7,254 nt of DNA from contig JAWWAH010000048.1 in assembly GCA_033721415.1 (NCBI GenBank), forward strand, positions 1 through 7,254, in the 5' to 3' direction. Shown piece by piece: positions 1 to 5,112 of the stretch. This DNA comes from JAWWAH01 sp033721415. GTDB taxonomy: Bacteria; Patescibacteriota; Minisyncoccia; Spechtbacterales; 2-12-FULL-38-22. The number at the start of each line of letters is the position of its first letter. Position 1 is the first letter of the stretch. The notes beneath the pieces were generated by a model, which saw only the letters and a list, made by a program, of their open reading frames with translations, was not told where the DNA came from and searched no databases. A program made the translations under genes and the position numbers.

Positions 1-543
1 ACTTCACTTTTTGATAAGGTTTGGCGAAGAGATGGAACAGATGTAACCTTTGAAGAATATATGAATAGCTTGATTAAGGATGATAATAATCGAGAAAAAA
101 TAATAGACTTTTTTTTCAAGACTTATAAAAATACTATACAAAATGCTAATCCCCTTCCGGGGGCAGAGAGCGCCTTATCCTTTGCGCACAAAAATTACAA
201 AACAGCTATTATTTCAGCAAGTACTACAGATCAAATCAACACAATTTTAGAAAAGAACCAATGGAATCAATATGTGGATCTAGTGCTATCTCAGGATGAT
301 TTTAAAAAAAGCAAACCAGATCCAGCCTCTTATTTAATGGGCGCAGAAAAGCTGAACTTAAACCCAGATGAATGTGTTGTTATAGAAGATTCAAAAAATG
401 GTGCCTTAGCAGGAAAAAATGCTGGGATGTTCGTTATTGGAGTTCGAATTGGGAATAAAATACCTCAAGATTTATCTGCTGCTAATATTATAATAGACAC
501 ACTTAAAGAATTCCCAGAAAAAATTAAAGAATTAGGCATGTAG
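1..543 (+). CDS. HAD-superfamily hydrolase, beta-phosphoglucomutase-like (5' partial)
   Basis: This is the C-terminal 180 residues of a haloacid-dehalogenase-type phosphatase or phosphomutase, probably cytosolic and acting on a small phosphorylated metabolite. The frame is open to the left edge, so the ATG at 61 is an internal Met. Motif II is the Ser in AIISAS (codon 214-216). Motif III is the Lys of KSKPDP (codon 313-315). Motif IV is the acidic pair in VVIEDSKNG (codons 385-390). The KPDP and EDSxNG forms are typical of the beta-phosphoglucomutase/phosphoglycolate phosphatase branch. Motif I (DxDxT), with the nucleophile Asp, lies off the window. The remaining start is helical cap domain (for example FEEYMNSL). 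The gene ends in TAG with no clear terminator before the next gene 52 bases on. The family is secure; the substrate cannot be read. Confidence 0.9.
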   Translation, partial: TSLFDKVWRRDGTDVTFEEYMNSLIKDDNNREKIIDFFFKTYKNTIQNANPLPGAESALSFAHKNYKTAIISASTTDQINTILEKNQWNQYVDLVLSQDDFKKSKPDPASYLMGAEKLNLNPDECVVIEDSKNGALAGKNAGMFVIGVRIGNKIPQDLSAANIIIDTLKEFPEKIKELGM

Positions 544-560
544 GATCTTTGCTTGATATC

Positions 561-589
561 TAGACTTGTTTTTCAAAAAATAATACAAT
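561..589 (+). promoter_or_regulatory. Promoter of the 596 gene, leaderless type
   Basis: The -35 is TAGACT (561-566), followed by a 17-base spacer and the -10 TACAAT (584-589). Only six bases separate the -10 from the ATG at 596, so transcription should start at or next to the A of the start codon. No Shine-Dalgarno is present. The same box pair (TAGACA, 17, TACAAT) recurs at 5293-5321, which supports the reading. The start site is inferred from spacing. Confidence 0.65.
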
Positions 590-595
590 AAATAT

Positions 596-1171
596 ATGTC
601 TCACTTTACAACTGGAAAAAAGTTAAAGGAAAAATGTGAAATCGAAGGAGAGTGTTCTGAGTGGAATGAATTTCTGAGCGAAGAGATAGCACGATATGAA
701 CAACAAGCTAATGAGGGATTGTTGTCGATTACAGGTGTTGTATTTTTTGCTCTTTTCTGGACATTACTTTTATTTTTAGTCCCTCACAAGAAAAAGGTTA
801 GGTCTTTTATATTTTGGATAGCAGAAACCCTGTTTATGCTATCACCTGTTATCATAATTACTGTGGGAGGAGCGCTTACTGGTTTTGCTATAACCCTTGG
901 ATCTTGTTTCAAGCAAACTTGTTCGTCTTTGGAGGAGAATGCTATTTTTATTGTGCCCATTCTCGCATTCTTCATTTCACTACCTATTTCTGTGGTAATA
1001 AATAAAAAAATTGGAGCAAGGTTTAGTTTGTTTTTAAAAAACAAAAAGCAAAAATTTTGGCATAGCATAGCTGCAGTATTGTTTATTATAACAATTATTG
1101 TTGCTGGAGTTTCTCTATACAATATACAAGAGTATAGGTCTTATAATATAGAGAGGGTTAAGAACTTATAG
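596..1171 (+). CDS. Hypothetical four-helix membrane protein
   Basis: I do not recognise this 191-residue protein. Residues 1-40 are charged and hydrophilic with Cys14 and Cys20. Four hydrophobic segments follow at about 42-62, 71-103 (long and Gly-containing), 115-136 and 156-176, ending in a short polar tail rich in Tyr, Asn and Arg. The basic patches HKKKVR (64-69) and KNKKQK (148-153) lie between helices and probably mark cytoplasmic loops. Cys104 and Cys109 sit in the loop after the second segment and could form a disulfide if that loop is outside. The ATG at 596 has no Shine-Dalgarno but lies six bases after a good -10, so a leaderless mRNA is likely. A hairpin with a T tract (1212-1240) closes the unit. 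Function is unknown. Confidence 0.8.
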   Translation: MSHFTTGKKLKEKCEIEGECSEWNEFLSEEIARYEQQANEGLLSITGVVFFALFWTLLLFLVPHKKKVRSFIFWIAETLFMLSPVIIITVGGALTGFAITLGSCFKQTCSSLEENAIFIVPILAFFISLPISVVINKKIGARFSLFLKNKKQKFWHSIAAVLFIITIIVAGVSLYNIQEYRSYNIERVKNL

Positions 1172-1211
1172 TAAAGGGGTTAAAAATAATCCAGTGCTTA
1201 TAGCAAACTTT

Positions 1212-1240
1212 ACTACCATATATTTTTGTGGTAGTTTTTT
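1212..1240 (+). terminator. Rho-independent terminator after the 596 gene
   Basis: The stem is ACTACCA (1212-1218) paired with TGGTAGT (1229-1235), with a ten-base AT-rich loop and six T (1235-1240). The stem has only three G-C pairs, so it is modest in strength. The same stretch may also hold the promoter of the 1271 gene. Confidence 0.65.
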
Positions 1241-1255
1241 ATTAGTTCATCTAGC

Positions 1256-1264
1256 GGAGGAGGA
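1256..1264 (+). promoter_or_regulatory. Strong Shine-Dalgarno fixing the GTG start at 1271
   Basis: GGAGGAGGA lies six bases before GTG. It is the only good ribosome-binding site near this frame, and no better ATG start is available, so it decides for the GTG. Confidence 0.85.
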
Positions 1265-1270
1265 CTCCCT

Positions 1271-1609
1271 GTGGCAGAAGAAACCGAGGTAACTAGGATC
1301 ACGAAAGAGATTTCATCACACTTTCCATCTTTTGGTGGAGGTGGCACGATTATAGGCAACCCGATAGCTGCAGCACTGCAGAACTCTCCCCCACAATTTG
1401 CGGCTGGAGTAGACATTGAAGAAGTTGTACGCCTTGTATTAATGAGTGCAGAACGAAGGCCAAATGACGGAAACTGTGTTGATCTCGATGATCTTCAGGA
1501 AGAGATTGAGGGCCTTCTCTCTCTACTCAAAGACAGACAACCTGGACTTGCAACTTGGAATTCATTCCTGCAGCAACGCATTGGTAATATTCACGCACTA
1601 ATATCCTAG
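1271..1609 (+). CDS. Small soluble hypothetical protein (112 aa)
   Basis: I do not recognise this protein. It has no signal peptide or membrane helix. Residues 1-18 are polar. A flexible FGGGG stretch (21-25) leads into an Ala/Pro-rich region (31-46). Two acidic amphipathic helices follow, at about 48-62 (DIEEVVRLVLMSAERR) and 71-90 (DLDDLQEEIEGLLSLLKDRQ), and then a last helix at 95-111. The pattern suggests a small helical cytosolic protein, perhaps an adaptor or interaction partner. It starts with GTG behind a near-perfect Shine-Dalgarno. It is flanked by terminators at 1212-1240 and 1641-1673, so it is monocistronic. The coding sequence looks richer in GC than the 596 gene. The strong ribosome-binding site and terminator make it a real gene; the function is unknown. 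Confidence 0.8.
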   Translation: MAEETEVTRITKEISSHFPSFGGGGTIIGNPIAAALQNSPPQFAAGVDIEEVVRLVLMSAERRPNDGNCVDLDDLQEEIEGLLSLLKDRQPGLATWNSFLQQRIGNIHALIS

Positions 1610-1640
1610 GTGCTTGATTAGTGGTCACAAGTTATACCCT

Positions 1641-1673
1641 AACTGCTCAAAAAATTATTTTGAGCAGTTTCTT
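1641..1673 (+). terminator. Rho-independent terminator after the 1271 gene
   Basis: A perfect 12-bp stem, AACTGCTCAAAA (1641-1652) with its complement at 1658-1669, encloses a five-base loop. The T tail is short and interrupted (TTTCTT). A stem this perfect soon after the stop codon supports termination. Confidence 0.8.
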
Positions 1674-1687
1674 ATGTTCGGTACATT
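1660..1687 (+). promoter_or_regulatory. Possible promoter of the 1714 gene, overlapping the terminator
   Basis: TTGAGC (1660-1665), 16 bases, then TACATT (1682-1687) would start transcription near 1694, about 20 bases before the TTG start. The -35 lies in the right arm of the upstream terminator. Both boxes are imperfect. Confidence 0.4.
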
Positions 1688-1713
1688 TAACCAAGCACAA
1701 CAAGGAGGCTTAA

Positions 1714-1959
1714 TTGGTAAACCAGAAAGATGTAAATTCTGATAGCTGTGGATGTGGCGGTACTCTTTCGAGACACGGATGCAATAAGTATCTTGAATCT
1801 GAAGAGCTTCAAAGAGATGTAGAAATTGAAACCAGTTTGGGTTTTGTAAGCCATAGTATTGCCCGTGGGCGTAGCCCAGAGCAGATAATGATGCTTAAGC
1901 ATCTTCAAATGCATGACACCCCCTACGACGAAGCGTTGGGAATGGCTATTAGCATATAG
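1714..1959 (+). CDS. Small hypothetical protein with an N-terminal Cys/His cluster (81 aa)
   Basis: I do not recognise this protein. It starts with TTG, chosen because AAGGAGG (1702-1708) lies five bases upstream and no closer ATG fits. Cys12, Cys14, His21 and Cys23 (SCGCGG, then SRHGC) form a CxC-x6-HxC cluster that could bind one zinc ion, although the spacing matches no family I can name. The rest is polar and helical, with VEIETSLGFVSHSIARG (35-51) and a Met-rich stretch at 57-68 (IMMLKHLQMHD). There is no membrane segment, so it is probably cytosolic. A strong terminator follows 26 bases after the TAG. The ribosome-binding site plus terminator make it a likely real gene; a regulatory or nucleic-acid-binding role is only a guess from the cluster. 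Confidence 0.75.
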   Translation: MVNQKDVNSDSCGCGGTLSRHGCNKYLESEELQRDVEIETSLGFVSHSIARGRSPEQIMMLKHLQMHDTPYDEALGMAISI

Positions 1960-1985
1960 CTTCTTAGTGCAAAGCACCTATGTTT

Positions 1986-2008
1986 AACCGCCTCAAGAAG
2001 GCGGTTTT
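1986..2008 (+). terminator. Rho-independent terminator after the 1714 gene
   Basis: AACCGCCT (1986-1993) pairs with AGGCGGTT (1999-2006) around a five-base loop, followed by T. The same eight-base stem is used at 6111-6132 with a different loop. Confidence 0.9.
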
Positions 2009-2091
2009 ATTATATAAGTTCCATATATATAATTGTAATAAAATGACAGTAAATCCAAGAGTTATCAGACCCCTTAGCCTTAAAGAATAAA

Positions 2092-2100
2092 TGATACAAT
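2092..2100 (+). promoter_or_regulatory. Extended -10 promoter of pgpA, leaderless type
   Basis: TG-A-TACAAT is an extended -10 (TGnTATAAT class), and no convincing -35 is visible. The ATG at 2110 comes nine bases after the -10, so the mRNA should begin at or within a few bases of the start codon. No Shine-Dalgarno is present. Confidence 0.6.
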
Positions 2101-2109
2101 AAAGTTAAT

Positions 2110-2607
2110 ATGACAGTAGAATCAATTTCTATATTTATAGCTACATTCGGCCAAGCTTCCGAATTTACACACCTATACGGTGCTCTAGGAATGATTTTTG
2201 GGTATGCGTGGTTTATTTTAATGCAACGCTTTATCAAGATAGAGGCTCTAAAGCGGTCAATTATTATACTATCTGCCCCACTGGCAATGGTTATAGCCGA
2301 AGTCGCTAGCCTAGCTCTTGATGCCAAGGATCCCTCAATAATAGTGCTGGATGAGTTTGTAGCAGTCCCCTTTATTTTCCTGGGTTATAAATTACTGCCA
2401 GTGAATAAAAGGAATATCCTTATTGGTCTATTGCCACTTATGCTCTTTGGTTTACTGGACAACCTAAAGCCCCTAGGAATCCGAAATACAGAACTTTTTA
2501 CAGGGGGCATAGGCATAGTAGCCGATGATCTTGCAGCCGCACTTATTACTGGATTAATTCTCTACTTCATAAAAAGATGGCAAAAGCGATTGAAAAAGGA
2601 TTCGTAA
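2110..2607 (+). CDS. pgpA: Phosphatidylglycerophosphatase A-like membrane protein
   Basis: PgpA dephosphorylates phosphatidylglycerophosphate to phosphatidylglycerol in the inner membrane. The length (165 aa) fits the family. Seen here: LDEFVAVPF (80-88), matching the DEFIGMW block of E. coli PgpA; LLDNLKPLGIR (115-125), matching the LDMWKPWPIR block; and TGGIGIVADDLAAAL (131-145), matching the GGMGIMIDDIVAG block. These carry the acidic residues Asp81, Glu82, Asp117, Asp139 and Asp140. Hydrophobic segments lie at about 22-37, 50-70, 80-96, 103-117 and 136-154. The N-terminal SPxxPGTxGS signature is degraded to FGQASEFTHLYGALG (13-27), and the Gly after DExx is Ala85, so the specificity may have shifted. 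The unit is monocistronic, probably leaderless, and convergent with mscL. Assignment rests on remembered family motifs. Confidence 0.85.
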   Translation: MTVESISIFIATFGQASEFTHLYGALGMIFGYAWFILMQRFIKIEALKRSIIILSAPLAMVIAEVASLALDAKDPSIIVLDEFVAVPFIFLGYKLLPVNKRNILIGLLPLMLFGLLDNLKPLGIRNTELFTGGIGIVADDLAAALITGLILYFIKRWQKRLKKDS

Positions 2608-2630
2608 CGCGCACTAATTTATTGGCAAAT

Positions 2631-2660
2631 AAAAAAACGGAGCAATCGCTCCATTTTTTT
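2631..2660. terminator. Bidirectional terminator between pgpA and mscL
   Basis: The stem GGAGC/GCTCC (2639-2643, 2648-2652) has a four-base loop. It is flanked by seven A on the left and seven T on the right, giving a T tail on either strand, as expected between convergent genes. Confidence 0.9.
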
Positions 2661-2665
2661 ATTAT

Positions 2666-3079
2666 TTAACTCAATTTAGATGTACACTTTGGACACCGTA
2701 TTGCCTTGATTGGAATATCTGAAAAACAGTAGGAGCATTCCTTGACCACGGGTTTTTTCACGGGCTCTTCCTTTTTCTTAAAACGCTGCATTTGTTTAAT
2801 CACTATAAAAATAGAGAAGGCAACTATTAGAAAATTGATAATCGTGTTAATAAACAAACCATAATTTATAGATACAGCCGAAGCGGTATCAGTTGCTTGC
2901 TTTAATACAAATGCTTTATCCGCAAAATCAACCCCTCCTAACAATAAGCCAAATGGGGGCATTATGACATCACTAACCAAAGAGGATACTATTTTACCAA
3001 AAGCAGTACCTATGATAATACCAACTGCCATATCCACAACATTCCCTTTCATGGCAAATTCTTTAAATTCCTTAAGCAT
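2666..3079 (-). CDS. mscL: Large-conductance mechanosensitive channel MscL with C-terminal zinc-ribbon-like tail
   Basis: MscL is a homopentameric pore that opens under membrane tension to release solutes during osmotic downshock. The N-terminal helix (LKEFKEFAMKGNVVDMAVG, residues 2-20) and first membrane helix (about 15-45, IIIGTAFGKIVSSLVSDVIMPP) match the family closely. A short periplasmic loop and a second helix (about 71-93, YGLFINTIINFLIVAFSIFIV) follow. After a basic linker the usual helical bundle end is replaced by ECSYCF (114-119) and RCPKC (128-132), two CxxC pairs resembling a zinc ribbon. Similar ribbon tails occur in other MscL proteins as I recall. The length of 137 aa is normal. 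No Shine-Dalgarno precedes the ATG; a -10-like TAAATA lies six bases upstream, so the mRNA may be leaderless. Confidence 0.97.
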   Translation of the reverse strand: MLKEFKEFAMKGNVVDMAVGIIIGTAFGKIVSSLVSDVIMPPFGLLLGGVDFADKAFVLKQATDTASAVSINYGLFINTIINFLIVAFSIFIVIKQMQRFKKKEEPVKKPVVKECSYCFSDIPIKAIRCPKCTSKLS

Positions 3080-3085
3080 GTTTTA

Positions 3086-3091
3086 TATTTA
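3086..3091 (-). promoter_or_regulatory. Possible -10 of mscL
   Basis: On the minus strand TAAATA lies six bases before the mscL ATG. The whole region is AT-rich and no good -35 is visible, so this is a tentative call that rests on the similar geometry of the 596 and 2110 genes. Confidence 0.3.
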
Positions 3092-3153
3092 ATTATTTTT
3101 TAATTATTACAACACTAAACTACAAAATAACATATTTTACAAGTACTATAAAG

Positions 3154-3165
3154 TAAGTATACTTA
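3154..3165. repeat. 12-bp perfect palindrome in the mscL/microprotein intergenic region
   Basis: TAAGTATACTTA is perfectly self-complementary. It sits 16 bases upstream of the -35 at 3182, between two divergent transcription units. It could be an operator; a chance palindrome in AT-rich DNA is also possible. Confidence 0.35.
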
Positions 3166-3168
3166 TTA

Positions 3169-3210
3169 ACCACCACTTATATTGATTTTTTAATACTTTT
3201 GTGGTATTTT
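3169..3210 (+). promoter_or_regulatory. Promoter of the 31-aa microprotein, twin of the 6179 promoter
   Basis: ACCACCACTTA (3169-3179) lies just upstream of the -35 TTGATT (3182-3187). A 17-base spacer ends in TGG, followed by the -10 TATTTT (3205-3210), an extended -10. Transcription should start near 3217, leaving a leader of about 26 bases with a strong Shine-Dalgarno. The 42 bases match 6179-6220 at 33 positions with no gap. Confidence 0.8.
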
Positions 3211-3242
3211 AATTTCAGTACGTTAAACGCAGGAGGCGAACA

Positions 3243-3338
3243 ATGCTATCAACTTGGATCATCTATTTATCAGGAGTAATTGTAGAATTTATTATTGTAC
3301 TTTGTTGTTGGATACTATGGAGGATATATTCGTTGTAG
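3243..3338 (+). CDS. 31-residue single-pass membrane microprotein
   Basis: The frame runs from ATG to TAG. AGGAGG (3231-3236) lies six bases before the ATG, an extended -10 promoter lies 32 bases upstream, and a strong terminator follows at 3370-3396. This complete gene architecture supports a real gene despite its size. The product begins MLSTWIIYLSGVIVEF and continues with a hydrophobic stretch holding paired Cys (21-22), Trp23 and a WR pair near the end. Nearly the whole chain could be one membrane helix with one Glu (15) inside it and Arg27 near the C-terminus. I do not recognise it. Candidate roles are a small regulator of a membrane complex or a type I toxin-like peptide; no antisense RNA is evident, so the toxin idea is weak. 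The promoter is shared in sequence with the acyl-CoA dehydrogenase gene. Confidence 0.75.
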   Translation: MLSTWIIYLSGVIVEFIIVLCCWILWRIYSL

Positions 3339-3369
3339 ACGTTGACCAAAGAATAGCTAAAAGTTCCTT

Positions 3370-3396
3370 AATCCCCAACTTGTGATGGGGATTTTT
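3370..3396 (+). terminator. Rho-independent terminator after the microprotein gene
   Basis: AATCCCCA (3370-3377) pairs with TGGGGATT (3386-3393) around an eight-base loop, followed by five T. It ends the transcript 32 bases after the TAG. The rest of the gap, up to 3518, shows no further gene or structure that I can support. Confidence 0.9.
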
Positions 3397-3518
3397 ATTT
3401 TAAACCAATTACATATTGAATCAAACTTCATTTTATAGCACCATAAATATATGTGTAACTAAATTAAACTTAGTATCAAGTGAAAAGCCTAGATAAAAAT
3501 AATTTAAATGCAAGTTGC

Positions 3519-3547
3519 TGGACGTTAAAGTAAATCTATGATATTTT
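3519..3547 (+). promoter_or_regulatory. Promoter of the 3575 gene
   Basis: The -35 is TGGACG (3519-3524), with a 17-base spacer ending TGA and the -10 TATTTT (3542-3547). It has the same extended -10 form as 3205-3210 and 6215-6220 but lacks the ACCACCACTTA block. Transcription should start near 3554. Confidence 0.6.
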
Positions 3548-3574
3548 TTCCTTAACTCTACATGGGGGTTTAAG

Positions 3575-3871
3575 ATGTTATCAAGCACTCTTTTTATCTT
3601 CCTTTTCTTAGTATTTTTTCTCAAATTTAAGAAAATGGAATATGTATCAGTACCTAAAACAAAACCAGCAAAGATTAAATATATCGTTCTGGATTGTTCT
3701 ATAAAAGGAAATAGCCAAATAACTCGTGTTATCTGCGAAACCCCAAATAAATACAAACTTCAGTTGTGGATTCCTCTCCCCTTAACAGATCCCCCCTTGT
3801 ACTCCCCTTGGCATGAGACTCTTTGGATAGAAAAAAATTCCACTAAAATAATTGGAATCTTTGAAGTATAG
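3575..3871 (+). CDS. Small membrane-anchored hypothetical protein (98 aa)
   Basis: I do not recognise this protein. Residues 5-17 are almost purely Leu/Phe (LFIFLFLVFFL) and are followed by KFKK, which suggests an N-terminal anchor with the basic side facing the cytoplasm. The remaining 75 residues look beta-rich (KIKYIVLDCSI, RVICETPNKYKLQLWIPL, ETLWIEK, KIIGIFEV) and hold two Cys (41, 54) that could pair if the domain is exported. A Pro-rich turn lies at 67-78. The start at 3575 is preferred over Met21 because it keeps the anchor and fits the promoter. Its Shine-Dalgarno is poor, only a run of five G about six bases upstream. A terminator follows immediately after the TAG. Function is unknown. 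Confidence 0.7.
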   Translation: MLSSTLFIFLFLVFFLKFKKMEYVSVPKTKPAKIKYIVLDCSIKGNSQITRVICETPNKYKLQLWIPLPLTDPPLYSPWHETLWIEKNSTKIIGIFEV

Positions 3872-3876
3872 CTCTT

Positions 3877-3901
3877 AATAGCCGTTTACTCGGCTATTTT
3901 T
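3877..3901 (+). terminator. Rho-independent terminator after the 3575 gene
   Basis: AATAGCCG (3877-3884) pairs with CGGCTATT (3891-3898) around a six-base loop, then five T. It starts five bases after the stop codon. Confidence 0.9.
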
Positions 3902-3934
3902 ATATAAATATACCCTTTATTTTTTAAAAATTCA

Positions 3935-3960
3935 TGGTAATATTAGCTTAGCTCTTACCA
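3935..3960 (+). promoter_or_regulatory. Promoter and inverted repeat upstream of the amino-acid dehydrogenase
   Basis: TG-G-TAATAT (3935-3943) reads as an extended -10 without a clear -35. TGGTAA (3935-3940) and TTACCA (3955-3960) form a perfect inverted repeat with 14 bases between arms, so the arms are two helical turns apart and one overlaps the -10. This is a plausible repressor operator. As an RNA hairpin it would be weak. Confidence 0.5.
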
Positions 3961-3980
3961 AAACTAAAGGAGGTAGAGAA

Positions 3981-5072
3981 ATGGATATTCGTGATTTTCC
4001 AGACTTTGATGGTCATAAACTGTTAACCCTTATACACCATAAAGAAAGTGGCCTCTATGGCTTTATAGCAATTCATGATGATACTCTTGGGCCAGCACTT
4101 GGTGGCACACGCATGTATCCATATCAGAGCGATGCAGAAGCAATCACTGACGTGCTTCGCTTGTCACGAGGTATGACATACAAAGCTGCACTTGCAGGCA
4201 TTAAGTATGGTGGTGGTAAATGTGTTTTAGTGGGCAACCCAAAGACCGATAAAAGCGATGCGTATTTCCGCGCATATGGTCGTCGACTCAACAAACTTGG
4301 TGGCGCGTACATCACAGCAGAGGATGTTAGCATTACTGTTGCCGATATAGAAAAGGTAGCACAAGCATCCTCTTATGTAACTGGTAGATCAGAGGGCATG
4401 CATCAAAATGTTAAAGGTAGTGGCGACCCCTCGCCTATCACAGCAATCGGAGTACTAAGTGGAATTAGAGCAACACTTAAAGTTGCTTTTGGAGATGATG
4501 CAATTGCTGGTAGGTCTTTTGCTATTCAAGGACTTGGAAAGGTTGGCTTTAGGCTTGCAAGACTGCTTCACGAACAAGGTGGCAGACTTATCATAACTGA
4601 CACAGATGAACAGATGGTGCAACGTGCACTCACAGAGTTTACTGGTTCTATTTTTGTAGAGACTTCAAAAATTCACTCTCAAGATGTGGATGTATTTGCA
4701 CCTTGTGCGCTTGGTGCAGTTATCAACGACACAACTATCACAGAACTCCAATGCAAAATTGTAGCAGGGGCTGCTAACAACCAGCTTGCAACTCCAGAAC
4801 ATGGTACAAAACTCCATGAACTTGGCATCTTCTATGCTCCCGACTTCGTTATTAATGCTGGAGGCCTTATAAACGTAGCCGAAGAATTAGCGCCAGGTGG
4901 GTACAATCACGAACGTGCGGTTAGAAAAACAGAGAACATTTTCAATACAACATATAGTATTCTTGCAGAAAGTAATCGTAAAGACGTCCCTCCTCGTACG
5001 ATTGCGCACATGAAGGGTGAAGAAATCCTAGAAGCAGGAAGAAAACTTAAAAGAGCAATGCGTAACCGTTAA
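3981..5072 (+). CDS. Leucine/valine-type NAD-dependent amino-acid dehydrogenase
   Basis: The enzyme reversibly deaminates a branched-chain amino acid to its 2-oxo acid plus ammonia using NAD, in the cytosol. At 363 aa it matches leucine dehydrogenase closely. The catalytic domain has GPALGGTRMYPY (37-48), MTYK (Lys68), GGGK (Lys80) and ITAEDV (Asp115); Lys68, Lys80 and Asp115 sit at the same numbers as in the Bacillus enzyme as I recall it. The Rossmann part has QGLGKVG (183-189) and Asp207 at the end of the second strand, favouring NAD over NADP. APCALGAVIND (240-250), GAANNQLA (263-270) and YAPDFVINAGGLINV (285-299) complete the signature. AAAGGAGGT lies six bases before the ATG, the best ribosome-binding site in the window. 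The gene stands alone with its own terminator. Leucine, valine or phenylalanine preference cannot be settled by reading. Confidence 0.95.
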   Translation: MDIRDFPDFDGHKLLTLIHHKESGLYGFIAIHDDTLGPALGGTRMYPYQSDAEAITDVLRLSRGMTYKAALAGIKYGGGKCVLVGNPKTDKSDAYFRAYGRRLNKLGGAYITAEDVSITVADIEKVAQASSYVTGRSEGMHQNVKGSGDPSPITAIGVLSGIRATLKVAFGDDAIAGRSFAIQGLGKVGFRLARLLHEQGGRLIITDTDEQMVQRALTEFTGSIFVETSKIHSQDVDVFAPCALGAVINDTTITELQCKIVAGAANNQLATPEHGTKLHELGIFYAPDFVINAGGLINVAEELAPGGYNHERAVRKTENIFNTTYSILAESNRKDVPPRTIAHMKGEEILEAGRKLKRAMRNR

Positions 5073-5084
5073 GTCCTAGTACTT

Positions 5085-5112
5085 GCCCGTACCATATATG
5101 GTACGGGCTTTT
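5085..5112 (+). terminator. Rho-independent terminator of the dehydrogenase gene, 24-bp perfect palindrome
   Basis: Bases 5085-5108 are perfectly self-complementary (GCCCGTACCATA and its complement) and are followed by four T. It starts 12 bases after the stop codon. Confidence 0.9.

Noticed and set aside
61..63. ATG at 61 as the start of the HAD protein
   Set aside because: The frame is open upstream to the window edge and the essential N-terminal DxDxT motif would be missing, so this Met is internal.
784..1122. Minus-strand frame of 112 codons inside the 596 membrane gene
   Set aside because: It lies wholly within a well-supported membrane-protein gene and shows no motif or start signal.
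2010..2327. Minus-strand frame overlapping pgpA
   Set aside because: It is antisense to recognised PgpA sequence, with no ribosome-binding site.
3231..3396. Type I toxin-antitoxin locus around the microprotein
   Set aside because: The peptide is toxin-like in size and hydrophobicity, but no antisense promoter or divergent RNA could be made out.
3433..3756. Minus-strand frame of 107 codons over the 3575 gene
   Set aside because: It overlaps a plus-strand gene with a promoter and terminator, has no ribosome-binding site or domain, and reads as an antisense shadow of AT-rich DNA.
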